Assembly (NCBI GenBank): GCA_033344915.1
Contig: JAWPML010000001.1
Location: 984,369-1,048,368 of the forward strand
Source of the DNA: Acidimicrobiales bacterium
GTDB taxonomy: Bacteria > Actinomycetota > Acidimicrobiia > Acidimicrobiales > Aldehydirespiratoraceae
DNA length: 64,000 nt
Direction: 5' to 3'
Part shown: positions 17,274-25,625 of the stretch, piece by piece
How the letters are laid out: each line of letters opens with the position of its first letter
How positions within the stretch are numbered: the first letter of the stretch is position 1
Program-made: the position numbers and the translations under genes
Notes under the pieces: model-generated
What the model was told of the DNA's origin: nothing
The model's input: only the letters and a program-made list of their open reading frames with translations
Databases searched by the model: none

Positions 17274-19019
17274 CTACTCGGCCGGCGGTGGGTTGATCAA
17301 CGAATCCAGCAGGTAGCTGTAGTAGTCGAACGAACCCGTGTTGCCCACGTGCAGCGGGTCGGCGGCATCGAGGCCGACACCCCACGACACGACGACGTCG
17401 TTGGCGTCGAAGGACGAACCATCGTGGAACGTGACGCCCTCACGGAGCGAGCAGGTCCACACGGTGGCGTCCTCGTTGCCGACACAGTCGGTGGCGAGGC
17501 GGGCTTCCACGGCGCCGGAGTCGATCGCGTAGCCCAGGAGGGGCTCCACGACCTGCTGGCAGGCGGCGAGGGACTCACCGTCGGTCTCGTCGGCGCAGTA
17601 GAGGCTGATCGGTTCGGCGTTCTGCATGAACACGAACGTCTCATCGGACGGCGTGGTCCGATGGAACAGCGGCGCACCGAAGGGCCGGAAGTGGGCGTTG
17701 TCGACGGAGGCCAGCGCGGCCGACGCCGAAGCGCCGTGCACGATCGGCACCATCGGGACGAGTTCACGGATCGCGTTGTTGGCGTCCGTGTAGACGTCGA
17801 CGGCGGCGTCGTCGCTCGCGATCTGCGAGCCCTCGACCAGCTTCTCGAAGATCTCCGGATGGGCATCACCAAACTGCGGGTTGCCTTCACCGAAGTGGAA
17901 GTCGAGGAAGTTGGTGACGTGCGGGTAGTCCGCACCCCAGCCGAGGAGGTGGAACCCGTCGAGGCGACCGCTGGTCGACTCGTCGATGAACTCACCGGAC
18001 TCCATCACCACGACCTCGGCGTCGATGCCGAGGTTCTCCGACAGCTGCGTCTGGAACTCGACGGCGACCACACCCGGCTCGGGGAGGTAACCGCGGAAGA
18101 CGTCGCGGTAGTAGATGCTCGTGCTGAAGCCGTCTTCGTAGCCGGCCTCGGCGAGGAGGGCGCGAGCGCCTTCCAGATCGAACTCGTACCACTCGTCACC
18201 GGTGCAGCCATTCGGGATGGAGCACGGCGTGAAGTGCGACGCGACCTCGGACCCCTCGGGGTAGAAGTTGTCGACGATGCGCTGACGGTCGATGCCCATG
18301 GCGATGGCCTGACGCACGCGCACGTCCGCGAACGGCTCGAACGTCGTGTTGGTCATGCCCAGGTACATCACGTTCGGGTTCGCGACCGGGATGAACGTCA
18401 GATCACCGTTGTTCTTCACGGTGTCGAAGTCGTCCGGGCTCAGGTTGGTGATCTGGTCCACGGTGCCGGACTGCAGCTCCAGCAGACGTGACGCACCCTC
18501 GGCGGCCCAGCGGATGATCAGCTGCTCGAACGGTGCCGGGTCGCCCCAGTAGTCGTCGAAGCGGCTGTAGTTCACGCTGTCGCCCCGGTTCCACTCGTCG
18601 AGCATGAACGGGCCGGTGCCGATCGGGTTGTCGAGCGGCGCGCCGCCCGTCGCCTCGAGGTGTTCCTCGGGCTGGATGCCGAACGGGGTGAAGGCCGCGA
18701 TCTGGCGGAACGCCGGGACCGGGCTGCACATCGTGAACACGACCTCGTAGCGGTCGGTCGCCTCGATCGAGCTGACCTTGCCGCCATAGTCGCAGTCGGG
18801 GGCAGCGATGGACTTGCCCTCGAACTCACCCATGTCGCCGTCGTCACCGTCATCGCCGGTGCCGTCGTCGCCGGTGCCGTCTCCGGTGCCGTCGTCTCCG
18901 GTGCCGTCGTCGGCGCTGTCTGTGCCGCCGTCCGTGCTGCCTTCGTCATCGTCGCTGCACGCGGCAGCGAAGAGTGCGAAGGCGAGCAGCAGAACGAGCA
19001 ACGTTCTCAGCTTCCTCAT
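17274..19019 (-). CDS. Family 5 extracellular solute-binding lipoprotein with circularly permuted order
   Basis: 581 residues. The ATG at 19019 has GGAGGG 4 bases upstream, followed by a signal peptide with lipobox FAAAC and a 40-residue Asp/Gly/Thr tether. The SBP_bac_5 domain then appears in a rotated order. The mature part begins with elements normally found about 120-150 residues into the family (IEATDRYEVVFTM, NPIGTGPFMLDEW, DVRVRQAIAMGIDR, ALLAEAGY). The usual N-terminal elements (VVEPLLGYAI, WTCSLREGVTFHDGSSFDAND) come last, at about residues 475-560. All conserved blocks are present once, so this is permutation rather than truncation. It should capture peptides or similar ligands for the DppBCDF importer. 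Seen directly: motif order. Inferred: native folding. Confidence 0.88.
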   Translation of the reverse strand: MRKLRTLLVLLLAFALFAAACSDDDEGSTDGGTDSADDGTGDDGTGDGTGDDGTGDDGDDGDMGEFEGKSIAAPDCDYGGKVSSIEATDRYEVVFTMCSPVPAFRQIAAFTPFGIQPEEHLEATGGAPLDNPIGTGPFMLDEWNRGDSVNYSRFDDYWGDPAPFEQLIIRWAAEGASRLLELQSGTVDQITNLSPDDFDTVKNNGDLTFIPVANPNVMYLGMTNTTFEPFADVRVRQAIAMGIDRQRIVDNFYPEGSEVASHFTPCSIPNGCTGDEWYEFDLEGARALLAEAGYEDGFSTSIYYRDVFRGYLPEPGVVAVEFQTQLSENLGIDAEVVVMESGEFIDESTSGRLDGFHLLGWGADYPHVTNFLDFHFGEGNPQFGDAHPEIFEKLVEGSQIASDDAAVDVYTDANNAIRELVPMVPIVHGASASAALASVDNAHFRPFGAPLFHRTTPSDETFVFMQNAEPISLYCADETDGESLAACQQVVEPLLGYAIDSGAVEARLATDCVGNEDATVWTCSLREGVTFHDGSSFDANDVVVSWGVGLDAADPLHVGNTGSFDYYSYLLDSLINPPPAE

Positions 19020-19192
19020 TTTTCCCTCCATGGTCGGTCCGACGCCGCCTGCGATCTGCGAGACGGGTCGGCTCAGATCCGCGACCCTAGCCACGTTCGC
19101 CACGGCGTGGAGGCGAACGTGCTCCCAAAGGCTCGAGGCCGGGAACGCCGAGTGTCGTCCCTGCGCAGCATCGCCGCGTAAGGTGCCCCGCT

Positions 19193-20635
19193 ATGGCCCT
19201 CAGCTTTCACGCCGTCCGATCCGTCCCGAAGACCGCCAAGGCGGCGATCACGCTCGTCACCAGCGATGCCGTCGAGGCCGGTGACACCGGCGTCGACGCG
19301 GCGCAACTGAAGGCCGCCGGGTTCGAGGGCAAGGCCGGCCAGACCCACACCTGGCCCGACGGTGACCGTCAACGTGCGCTCGTCGGGGTGGGCGCCGAAG
19401 CGGACCTCACGACCGACGGCATCCGCCGAGCCGGGGCGACGATCGGGCGCGGCTTCGGCCGTCACTCCCGCATCGGCGTTGCCCTGCCCGACAGCGAACT
19501 GGCGGCGGACGCCGCCCGCCAGGCGTTGGCCGAGGGGGTGCGGCTCGGCTCCTACACCTTCCTCACCTACAAGTCCGAGGGGAAGGCACCGAAGCTCGCC
19601 CGGGTTGACGTGGCCGGCGGATCCGGCGCCCGCAACCAGGCCGCCCTCGACCGCGGCGCCGCCGTCGCGGAGGCGCAGGCGCTCGCCCGCGACCTCGTCA
19701 ACGAACCGGGTGGCGCGCTCACGGCCCCCGAATTCGCGAAGCGGGCGGCGGCGATCGGCCGCAAGGCCGGTCTGACCGTCAAGGTGTGGGACGAGGCCGC
19801 GATCAAGAAGGGGAAGCTCGGCGGCATCCTCGGCGTCAACCGGGGATCGGATCTGCCGCCCCGGCTCGTGGAGCTGACCTACAACCCGAAGGGCAAGGCG
19901 AAGGGCACGCTCGCCCTCGTCGGCAAGGGCATCGTGTTCGATGCCGGCGGGCTCTCGATCAAGACCGGTCAGGGCATGATGACGATGAAGTGCGACATGG
20001 GCGGCGGCGCCGCCGTGATCGGCGCGATGTCCGTCATGCCCACGATCGCGCCGGCGTGCCGCGTCCGTGCGTTCGTGCCGATGACGGACAACATGCTCGG
20101 CGGCGACGCCACCCGCCCCGGCGACGTGCTCACGATCCGCAACGGCAAGACCATCGAAGTGCTGAACACCGATGCCGAGGGTCGGCTCATCCTCGCCGAC
20201 GCGCTCTCCCTCGCCAGCGAGGCCAAACCCGACGCGATCGTGGATCTCGCGACCCTCACGGGTGCGTGCATGGTGGCGCTCGGACCCAAGATCGCGGGCG
20301 TGATGGGCAACAACGACGACTGGATCGACCAGATCGAGGCTGCGTCCGAGACCACCGGCGAGCGGGTCTGGCATCTGCCGCTCCCACCCGAGTACAAGAA
20401 GCAGGTCGAGTCGACGGTGGCCGACATGAAGAACATCGGCGCTCCCTACGGGGGCGCGCTCACCGCCGGCCTGATCCTCCAGGAGTTCGTCGCCGACGGC
20501 ATCCCGTGGGCCCACATCGACATCGCGGGCCCGGCGTGGTCCGACGCGGACGACGCCGACATCACCAAGGGCGGCACCGGCTTCGGGGTACGCCTCCTCG
20601 CGGACCTCGCCGCCAACTTCTCGAAGCCGGCCTGA
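19193..20635 (+). CDS. pepA: Leucyl aminopeptidase (M17)
   Basis: 480-residue cytosolic di-zinc aminopeptidase releasing N-terminal residues from peptides. The M17 signature NTDAEGRL is at 325-332; other metal and catalytic residues are in GKGIVFDAGGLSIK and KCDMGGGAAVIGAM. The N-terminal macro-like domain is present. TAAGGT lies 8 bases before the ATG (leaderless). It is divergent from the peptide importer operon, so imported peptides could be hydrolysed by this enzyme; the link is by proximity only. Confidence 0.95.
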   Translation: MALSFHAVRSVPKTAKAAITLVTSDAVEAGDTGVDAAQLKAAGFEGKAGQTHTWPDGDRQRALVGVGAEADLTTDGIRRAGATIGRGFGRHSRIGVALPDSELAADAARQALAEGVRLGSYTFLTYKSEGKAPKLARVDVAGGSGARNQAALDRGAAVAEAQALARDLVNEPGGALTAPEFAKRAAAIGRKAGLTVKVWDEAAIKKGKLGGILGVNRGSDLPPRLVELTYNPKGKAKGTLALVGKGIVFDAGGLSIKTGQGMMTMKCDMGGGAAVIGAMSVMPTIAPACRVRAFVPMTDNMLGGDATRPGDVLTIRNGKTIEVLNTDAEGRLILADALSLASEAKPDAIVDLATLTGACMVALGPKIAGVMGNNDDWIDQIEAASETTGERVWHLPLPPEYKKQVESTVADMKNIGAPYGGALTAGLILQEFVADGIPWAHIDIAGPAWSDADDADITKGGTGFGVRLLADLAANFSKPA

Positions 20636-20668
20636 CGGGCCTCGACCGCGGTCGCCCCAAAACGCCGA

Positions 20669-20692
20669 ACGGCGGGCCCGAAGGCCCGCCGT
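20669..20692. terminator. Strong bidirectional terminator hairpin
   Basis: ACGGCGGGCC (20669-20678) and GGCCCGCCGT (20683-20692) make a perfect 10-bp stem with a CGAA loop between the convergent pepA and pilin genes. Confidence 0.8.
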
Positions 20693-20713
20693 CCGAACAG
20701 ATTGTGGCTGGGA

Positions 20714-20899
20714 TCAGCCGATCGCCGAGTCGACCTCGGAGAACTTGCTCGAAGCCGAGGAACCGAGCGCGGTCACGGCGGCGATGCAGACGACAGCGAT
20801 CAGAGCGACGAGCAGCGCGTACTCGACGAGGCTGGCGCCACGATCGTCGTCGATGTGCGACGTGATCCAAGCGGAAAGGAACTGGTAAGCGGTGGTCAT
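20714..20899 (-). CDS. Flp/Fap-type pilin
   Basis: 61-residue type IVb pilin precursor of the tight-adherence (Tad) class. After a 20-residue leader, the prepilin peptidase site and the hydrophobic assembly helix read RG-ASLVEYALLVALIAVV, with the conserved Glu five residues into the mature protein. The mature part is about 40 residues, as usual for Flp. AGGGGAG lies upstream of the ATG at 20899. The 5' region (to 21020) is a long leader containing GGCACGGTGCC and TCACC/GGTGA palindromes. No Tad assembly genes are in the window. Confidence 0.9.
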   Translation of the reverse strand: MTTAYQFLSAWITSHIDDDRGASLVEYALLVALIAVVCIAAVTALGSSASSKFSEVDSAIG

Positions 20900-21020
20900 T
20901 TGGGTGGACTCCCCTGTGTAGATGTCACCACCACTTCGGCGGTGAACCGTCTCCATTCCTTCGGCACCACCGGCACCGTGCCTTATGCATCTTTTGACCC
21001 AATTTGCGGGGTCGTGCGGC

Positions 21021-21686
21021 TCAGTTGGCGCCGAATCTCCCGCTGCGGGGCGATTCCGGGGCCGATTCACACGCTTCGCGGTGCCGATTCCAGGCCCAGC
21101 GGACGGCTTCGGCGGCCACGGAGGGGTGGAATCGCCACTGGGACAGCTGGAGTTCGGCGTCGTCCACGCCATCGCCGCACTCCACGAGCCCGAGGGCAAG
21201 GCGTCGGGCTCGGCGGGCCATGACGGTCGGCTCGGTGCTCTGTTCGAGCTCCACGAAGCGCTCGTGGCGGCGCTGGACGAGGTCCGGTAAGCGGTGGAGC
21301 TGGCTACGGGTGAGCGGCGGGAGGCGGCGCCGCACCTCGAGTTCGCCGGGGCGGATCGGGCGGGCGGCCGAGAAGTGGCAGGCTCGGGCGATGGTGCGGG
21401 CCAGGGCACTGTTGCGGCCCCCGTTGTGGCCGAGGCCGAGTGCGCCGGCGGCGTCTTCGAGTTCGAGGACGAAGCCTCGGGGGGCCCGATCGAGTTCGTG
21501 GCTGCAATGGCGCAGGAACCAGATCGTGGACGGCCCGAGGACGCCGAGCCAGAACTGCTCGACATAGCCGGAGCGGGGGTCGTGGCCGATGCCGTCGACG
21601 ACCGGGTCATCCCAGGCCGTGATGTAGAGCTGCTCGATCGGCCCGTCAGCGAGCGGTGAGGGTGGGGCAGAGGAGGGGAGGGACAT
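21021..21686 (-). CDS. Conserved actinobacterial protein of unknown function
   Basis: 221 residues. The central pattern YITAWDDPVVDGIGHDPRSGYVEQFWLGVLGPST followed by RRRLPPLTRSQLHRLP is one I associate with a widespread uncharacterised actinobacterial family. No catalytic motif, membrane helix or signal peptide is visible. Its start codon and ribosome site (GGAAG, 5 bases before ATG) lie inside the arm of a perfect 14-bp hairpin, suggesting translational control. Confidence 0.8.
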   Translation of the reverse strand: MSLPSSAPPSPLADGPIEQLYITAWDDPVVDGIGHDPRSGYVEQFWLGVLGPSTIWFLRHCSHELDRAPRGFVLELEDAAGALGLGHNGGRNSALARTIARACHFSAARPIRPGELEVRRRLPPLTRSQLHRLPDLVQRRHERFVELEQSTEPTVMARRARRLALGLVECGDGVDDAELQLSQWRFHPSVAAEAVRWAWNRHREACESAPESPRSGRFGAN

Positions 21687-21728
21687 GAGAACTTCCGCGT
21701 GAGGTGATCAACGGGGAAGTTCTCATGT
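21683..21728 (-). promoter_or_regulatory. Hairpin sequestering ribosome site and start codon
   Basis: ACATGAGAACTTCC (21683-21696) and GGAAGTTCTCATGT (21715-21728) are perfect inverted copies with an 18-base loop. On the minus-strand mRNA the 3' arm holds both GGAAG and the ATG of the downstream gene. TGAGATGAGATGACATGAG-like repeats flank the 5' arm. As DNA it could also be an operator. Confidence 0.65.
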
Positions 21729-21742
21729 CATCTCATCTCAAC

Positions 21743-22126
21743 TCATGCTTCCGTGTCAACCTCGGTGCTCTCGTCGGCGGCTTCGTCGGCGGTCTCGTCG
21801 GCGGCATCGGCGCCCGGGAGTTCGGCGCCGTCGGTGACGACCGTCATCTCCTCCACGACCACGACCGTGTCCGGCGAGTCGGGGGCGTCGGGCGCGGGAT
21901 CGGCCTCGGGCTCGGCGGCGGGCGGCGGACCCTTCGGTGCCTTCGCCGGGCCGAACAGGGACCAGGCCACGCTGATCACGAGCCCGATCCCGAAGAAGAC
22001 GAACGGTCCGTTGGTGCCGATCGCCGCCCACTTCATGCCGACGGCGGTGATCGCCAGGCCGATGCCCATCAGGATGCCCCAGAGGATCCCCCGGATCGGA
22101 TGGCGCTTGGTCGTCGTGGTGCTCAT
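21743..22126 (-). CDS. Small two-helix membrane protein with acidic tail
   Basis: 127 residues. A basic start (STTTTKRHPIRG) leads into two hydrophobic helices (about 14-33 and 40-62), then a Pro/Ala stretch and a very acidic Ala/Asp/Glu-rich tail. The ATG overlaps the stop of the preceding surface-protein gene (TGATG), so the two are translationally coupled and probably act together. No known family recognised. Confidence 0.75.
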   Translation of the reverse strand: MSTTTTKRHPIRGILWGILMGIGLAITAVGMKWAAIGTNGPFVFFGIGLVISVAWSLFGPAKAPKGPPPAAEPEADPAPDAPDSPDTVVVVEEMTVVTDGAELPGADAADETADEAADESTEVDTEA

Positions 22127-23448
22127 CAGACACCTCCCCAGGTCTTGGCCGGTCGAGCGTTGAACAACATGCCCACGGTCGCCAGGAAGACGATTGCGGC
22201 GCCGGGCGCCGCCAGCGGGAAGCCACCCTGGAAGTCGACGAAGCCGGAGCCGATGCAGAAGAACGGCAGCCCGTTGGGCACGGCGCCACTGGTGCCGTCG
22301 TCGGCGCCGGTGCCGCTGGACGGGGCGCTCATCTGACCGTTGATCGACACGAGCATGTTGAGCTTCGCCGGGCCGGGCAGGTCCTCGTTGAGGTTGACCG
22401 CACCGAGGTTGCGGTTCTCGCCGGATCGGTTCGGGTCGCCACCGGCGTCGATGTTGCTGCCCGTGCCGAGGAACTCGAGGCGGATGAACCAGTCGTGATC
22501 GAGGGGACCCTGGCCGGGGAGGGTGCCGCCGGCGACGCCGGTGTAGATCACGGCGCCGTTCACGTCTACCTCGAACGGGTTGTCCGAGGTGAACGCCTCC
22601 TCGACGGCGAGCTCGCCCTCGGGGACCTCGCCGTCCCGGAAGCCGACCGGCGGTCCGTCGAGGTCCCAGTCCCAGGCGATGTCGAGCGGCTGCCCGTCGC
22701 TGTCGAACGACCACGCCATGCCCATGCACGGGCCGGTGAGCTCGGAGGCGCTACCGCCGACCAGGCCCTGGTCCTCGCGGGCGAGCTGGATCTGGGTGAG
22801 CACCCGCTGGAGCGACTCATCCTCCGCGATGGCGATGAAGCTGCCGGGGTTCAGCGGATCCTCGAACTCGAAGTTGTTGATGTCCTCGTCCTCGAGGCCC
22901 TCCTGGTTGATCCGGTCGTCGAGCTCCTGGAGGAGGTCGTCCACGCCCGGCTCGCCCTGGATGTCGTCCAGATGGGTCCAATCGGGACCGGCGTCGGCGC
23001 CGTTCTCGATGAGGCGGCGGATGTTCGGCCACCCGTCGGGCTCCTCGCCGGGCTCGGTCACGTCGGGCATCTGGGCGAAGACCTCGCTCAGGATCACCGA
23101 GATCTGCTGGAGGGAGAGCTGGTCGGGCAGCCCGCCGCCCTCACCGACACACGGCGGCTCGTTCGCCTCGGGCGGACGCCCCGCCGCATCGGGAATCCCG
23201 TCCGGGGTGCCGGTGTTCTCGGCGTTGTCCTTGTCGTCCCATTGGCACGGCAGGTCGTCGTCGTTGTCCGGGAGACCGTCGCCGTCCCAGTCGTCGCGCT
23301 GGCCGTCACCATCGGTGTCGACCGGCTCGATCGGATCGTCCTGCGCGCTCGCGCTCGGAGCCAGGAACATCGTCACGAGAAGCGAAACCAGCCCCGCCGC
23401 GATCCAGGCTTTCGTCCGACCCTGCGAACCCTGTCGTGTCGGTCTCAT
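22126..23448 (-). CDS. Secreted or anchored surface protein with calcium-type DxDxDG repeats
   Basis: 440 residues: signal peptide (cleavage after SASA, about 35), then an aspartate-rich segment DTDGDGQRDDWDGDGLP resembling thrombospondin type 3/EF-hand-like calcium loops. A long acidic ectodomain follows, and a C-terminal hydrophobic helix (PLAAPGAAIVFLATVGMLF) before a short basic tail. This suggests a cell-surface protein held by a C-terminal helix. Four or five cysteines in the ectodomain could form disulfides. It is co-transcribed with the small membrane protein downstream. No enzyme motif seen. Confidence 0.8.
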   Translation of the reverse strand: MRPTRQGSQGRTKAWIAAGLVSLLVTMFLAPSASAQDDPIEPVDTDGDGQRDDWDGDGLPDNDDDLPCQWDDKDNAENTGTPDGIPDAAGRPPEANEPPCVGEGGGLPDQLSLQQISVILSEVFAQMPDVTEPGEEPDGWPNIRRLIENGADAGPDWTHLDDIQGEPGVDDLLQELDDRINQEGLEDEDINNFEFEDPLNPGSFIAIAEDESLQRVLTQIQLAREDQGLVGGSASELTGPCMGMAWSFDSDGQPLDIAWDWDLDGPPVGFRDGEVPEGELAVEEAFTSDNPFEVDVNGAVIYTGVAGGTLPGQGPLDHDWFIRLEFLGTGSNIDAGGDPNRSGENRNLGAVNLNEDLPGPAKLNMLVSINGQMSAPSSGTGADDGTSGAVPNGLPFFCIGSGFVDFQGGFPLAAPGAAIVFLATVGMLFNARPAKTWGGV

Positions 23449-23558
23449 TGACCACCCCTTTTTTCCCTGCCGCGACCTTACTTTCTCCGGCCGGGCCGTG
23501 GCGGTGACTCAAGCGATCCCGCGTCACCCGGGCGTCATCGCGCCTACAGTTCGGCGCC

Positions 23559-24326
23559 ATGACCGAGACGGCCGTCGCCCTCGCCCGCCAACTCATCGAC
23601 GATGCCGATGCCGTCGCCGTGCTCACCGGCGCCGGGATCTCGACGGACAGCGGCATCCCCGACTTCCGCGGCCCCAACGGCGTCTGGACGAAGAACCCGG
23701 CGGCCGAGAAGGCGTCGAACATCCAGTACTACGTCAACGATCCCGAGGTGCGGAAGGCGAACTGGGCGGCTCGGGCGTCCGGCGCCCTGTGGGCCAACGT
23801 GGAGCCCAACATCGGCCACCACGCTCTCGTCCACCTCGAGCAGCGGGGCAAGCTCCACACCCTCATCACCCAGAACGTCGACGAGCTCCACCAGCGGGCC
23901 GGCAACAGCCCCGAGCTGGTCGTCGAGGTGCACGGCACGACCCGCAAGGTCCAGTGCCTCGCATGCGAGTACCGCGACAACATGGAGGAGGCGCTCGAAC
24001 GGGTGCGGGCGGGGGAGGCAGACCCCGACTGTCCGCGCTGCGGCGGCATGCTCAAGTCCGCCACCGTGTCCTTCGGCCAGTCGCTCGATCCCGACGACCT
24101 CCGGCGCTCCGAGGAGGCCGCCCTCGCGGCCGACGTCTTCCTCGCGATCGGCACGTCGCTCGCGGTCTACCCGATCAACGAGACCGTGGCCATCGCCAAG
24201 CACGCCGGCGCGAAGTTGATCATCGTCAACGCCGAGCCGACGGCCATGGACGGGTTCGCCGACGTGCTCCTGAACGAGCAGATCGGTGACGTCCTGCCCG
24301 CGATCGTGGGAATGCCGACCACCTGA
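23559..24326 (+). CDS. cobB: NAD-dependent protein deacylase, Sir2 family
   Basis: 255-residue sirtuin removing acyl groups from lysines with NAD+. Motifs are GAGISTDSGIPDFRG (about 22-36), TQNVDELHQRAG, catalytic His in EVHGTT, and a zinc site with CLAC and CPRC pairs. GTSLAVYP and IIVNAE shape the NAD pocket. TACAGT lies 8 bases before the ATG. Divergent from the surface-protein operon. Confidence 0.93.
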   Translation: MTETAVALARQLIDDADAVAVLTGAGISTDSGIPDFRGPNGVWTKNPAAEKASNIQYYVNDPEVRKANWAARASGALWANVEPNIGHHALVHLEQRGKLHTLITQNVDELHQRAGNSPELVVEVHGTTRKVQCLACEYRDNMEEALERVRAGEADPDCPRCGGMLKSATVSFGQSLDPDDLRRSEEAALAADVFLAIGTSLAVYPINETVAIAKHAGAKLIIVNAEPTAMDGFADVLLNEQIGDVLPAIVGMPTT

Positions 24327-24349
24327 GACCGGTTGGGGCTGTCAATTCC

Positions 24350-24367
24350 CGACTAACTAGGTAGGAT
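24350..24367 (+). promoter_or_regulatory. Leaderless promoter with imperfect palindrome
   Basis: CCGACTAACTAGGTAGGA is an imperfect inverted repeat (CCGACTA against TAGGTAGG) that overlaps the -10 TAGGAT of the rhodanese-E1 gene. Its position fits an operator controlling sulfur-transfer functions; the regulator is unknown. Confidence 0.35.
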
Positions 24368-24374
24368 TTCGGCC

Positions 24375-25541
24375 ATGGCCAGTTTCCGTGAACTCCTTCA
24401 GCAGGCGAAGTCGTCGATCACCGAGGTCGACACCGCCGGTGGCGAAGCACTCCTCGCCGAGGGCTACACCCTCCTCGACGTCCGCGAACCCGACGAGTAC
24501 GAGCAGGGGGCGATCCCGGGCTCGGTCCACATTCCCCGTGGACAGCTCGAGTCCAACATCGAGAACCGGGTGCCCGATCGTGACGCGAAGATCGTCGTGA
24601 TGTGTGCCGGTGGTGTGCGCTCCGCGTTCGCCGTGCAGACGCTCGAACAGCTCGGCTACGCCAACACGGTCTCGATGGACGGTGGCTTCAACAAGTGGAA
24701 GGACGAGGGCCGCGACTGGAAGCGCCCCCAGACCCTCACGCCGGACCAGCGCAACCGCTACCAGCGGCATCTCCTCGTTCCCGAGATCGGGGAGGAGGGC
24801 CAGCTCAAGCTGCTGGAGTCCAAGGTGTTGCTGCTCGGGGCCGGTGGCCTCGGCTCGCCCGCCGCGCTCTATCTCGCGGCGGCCGGGGTCGGCACCCTCG
24901 GCATCATCGACATGGACGTGGTGGACGAGTCGAACCTCCAGCGTCAGATCCTCCACAATCTCGATCGCATCGGTGAGCGCAAAGTCGACTCGGCCAAGAA
25001 GACGCTCACCCGCCTGAACCCGGACGTCAACGTCGTCACCTACGACGCCCGGCTCGGGGCCGACAACATCATGGACATCATCGAGGGCTACGACGTCGTG
25101 ATCGACGGCGCCGACAACTTCCCGAGCCGCTACCTCCTGAACGACGCCACGGTGAAGCTCGGCATCCCGGTCGTCCACGGCTCGATCTTCCGGTTCGAGG
25201 GTCAGATCACGGTGTTCGATCCGCGGCAGGGCCCGACCTATCGCGACATGCTCCCCGAAGCGCCCCCGGCGGAGTTCGCGCCGTCGTGCGCGGAAGCCGG
25301 CGTGCTCGGCGTGCTGCCCGGCATCGTCGGCAGCATCCAAGCGCTCGAAGCGCTCAAGCTCCTGCTCGGTGTGGGGGACCCGCTCCGGGGTCGGCTGATC
25401 GCGTTCGACGCGCTCGAGATGAGCATCCGCGAGTTCAAGCTCCGGGTCGACCCGGACAACCAGGTCACCTGGGAGAACCGGGACCGGATCGAGATCACCG
25501 AGCTCGACGGACTCTGCATGCCGTCGTTCACTCCGGCGTAG
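24375..25541 (+). CDS. moeB: Rhodanese-MoeB/ThiF-type adenylyltransferase fusion
   Basis: 388 residues. An N-terminal rhodanese domain (about 15-118) has LLDVREPDEYEQGAIPGS and the catalytic loop CAGGVRS. An E1-like domain follows (about 125-370), with the ATP-binding GAGGLGSPAALYLAAAGVG, DMDVVDESNLQRQ and the DGADNF motif. Such enzymes adenylate and then sulfurate the C-terminus of a ubiquitin-like sulfur carrier (MoaD/ThiS/CysO). The usual order in MoeZ-type proteins is E1 first, rhodanese last; here it is reversed. The zinc CxxC pairs of MoeB are not visible. TAGGAT lies 7 bases upstream of ATG. Confidence 0.9.
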   Translation: MASFRELLQQAKSSITEVDTAGGEALLAEGYTLLDVREPDEYEQGAIPGSVHIPRGQLESNIENRVPDRDAKIVVMCAGGVRSAFAVQTLEQLGYANTVSMDGGFNKWKDEGRDWKRPQTLTPDQRNRYQRHLLVPEIGEEGQLKLLESKVLLLGAGGLGSPAALYLAAAGVGTLGIIDMDVVDESNLQRQILHNLDRIGERKVDSAKKTLTRLNPDVNVVTYDARLGADNIMDIIEGYDVVIDGADNFPSRYLLNDATVKLGIPVVHGSIFRFEGQITVFDPRQGPTYRDMLPEAPPAEFAPSCAEAGVLGVLPGIVGSIQALEALKLLLGVGDPLRGRLIAFDALEMSIREFKLRVDPDNQVTWENRDRIEITELDGLCMPSFTPA

Positions 25542-25574
25542 CCCGGGGTCGGCCGCTCCTGCGGGGTGCGCCGA

Positions 25575-25609
25575 TACCCTCCCTGGGTCCCCTCGCGCCC
25601 GAGGGGCCC
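25575..25609 (+). promoter_or_regulatory. -10 box and leader hairpin of the flippase gene
   Basis: TACCCT (25575-25580) is followed by a hairpin, CCCCTCG (25589-25595) with CGAGGGG (25600-25606) and outer GGG/CCC pairs, then TGGAGA just before the inferred AUC start at 25626. The box lies downstream of the GTG at 25566, so that GTG is unlikely to be in the mRNA. Confidence 0.45.
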
Positions 25610-25625
25610 ACATCTGGAGAACAGC

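Noticed and set aside
21743..22729. A 328-residue protein on the minus strand
   Set aside because: Its first two thirds are out of frame with the secreted protein and Arg/Gly-rich; only the part from ATG 22126 has membrane-protein character.
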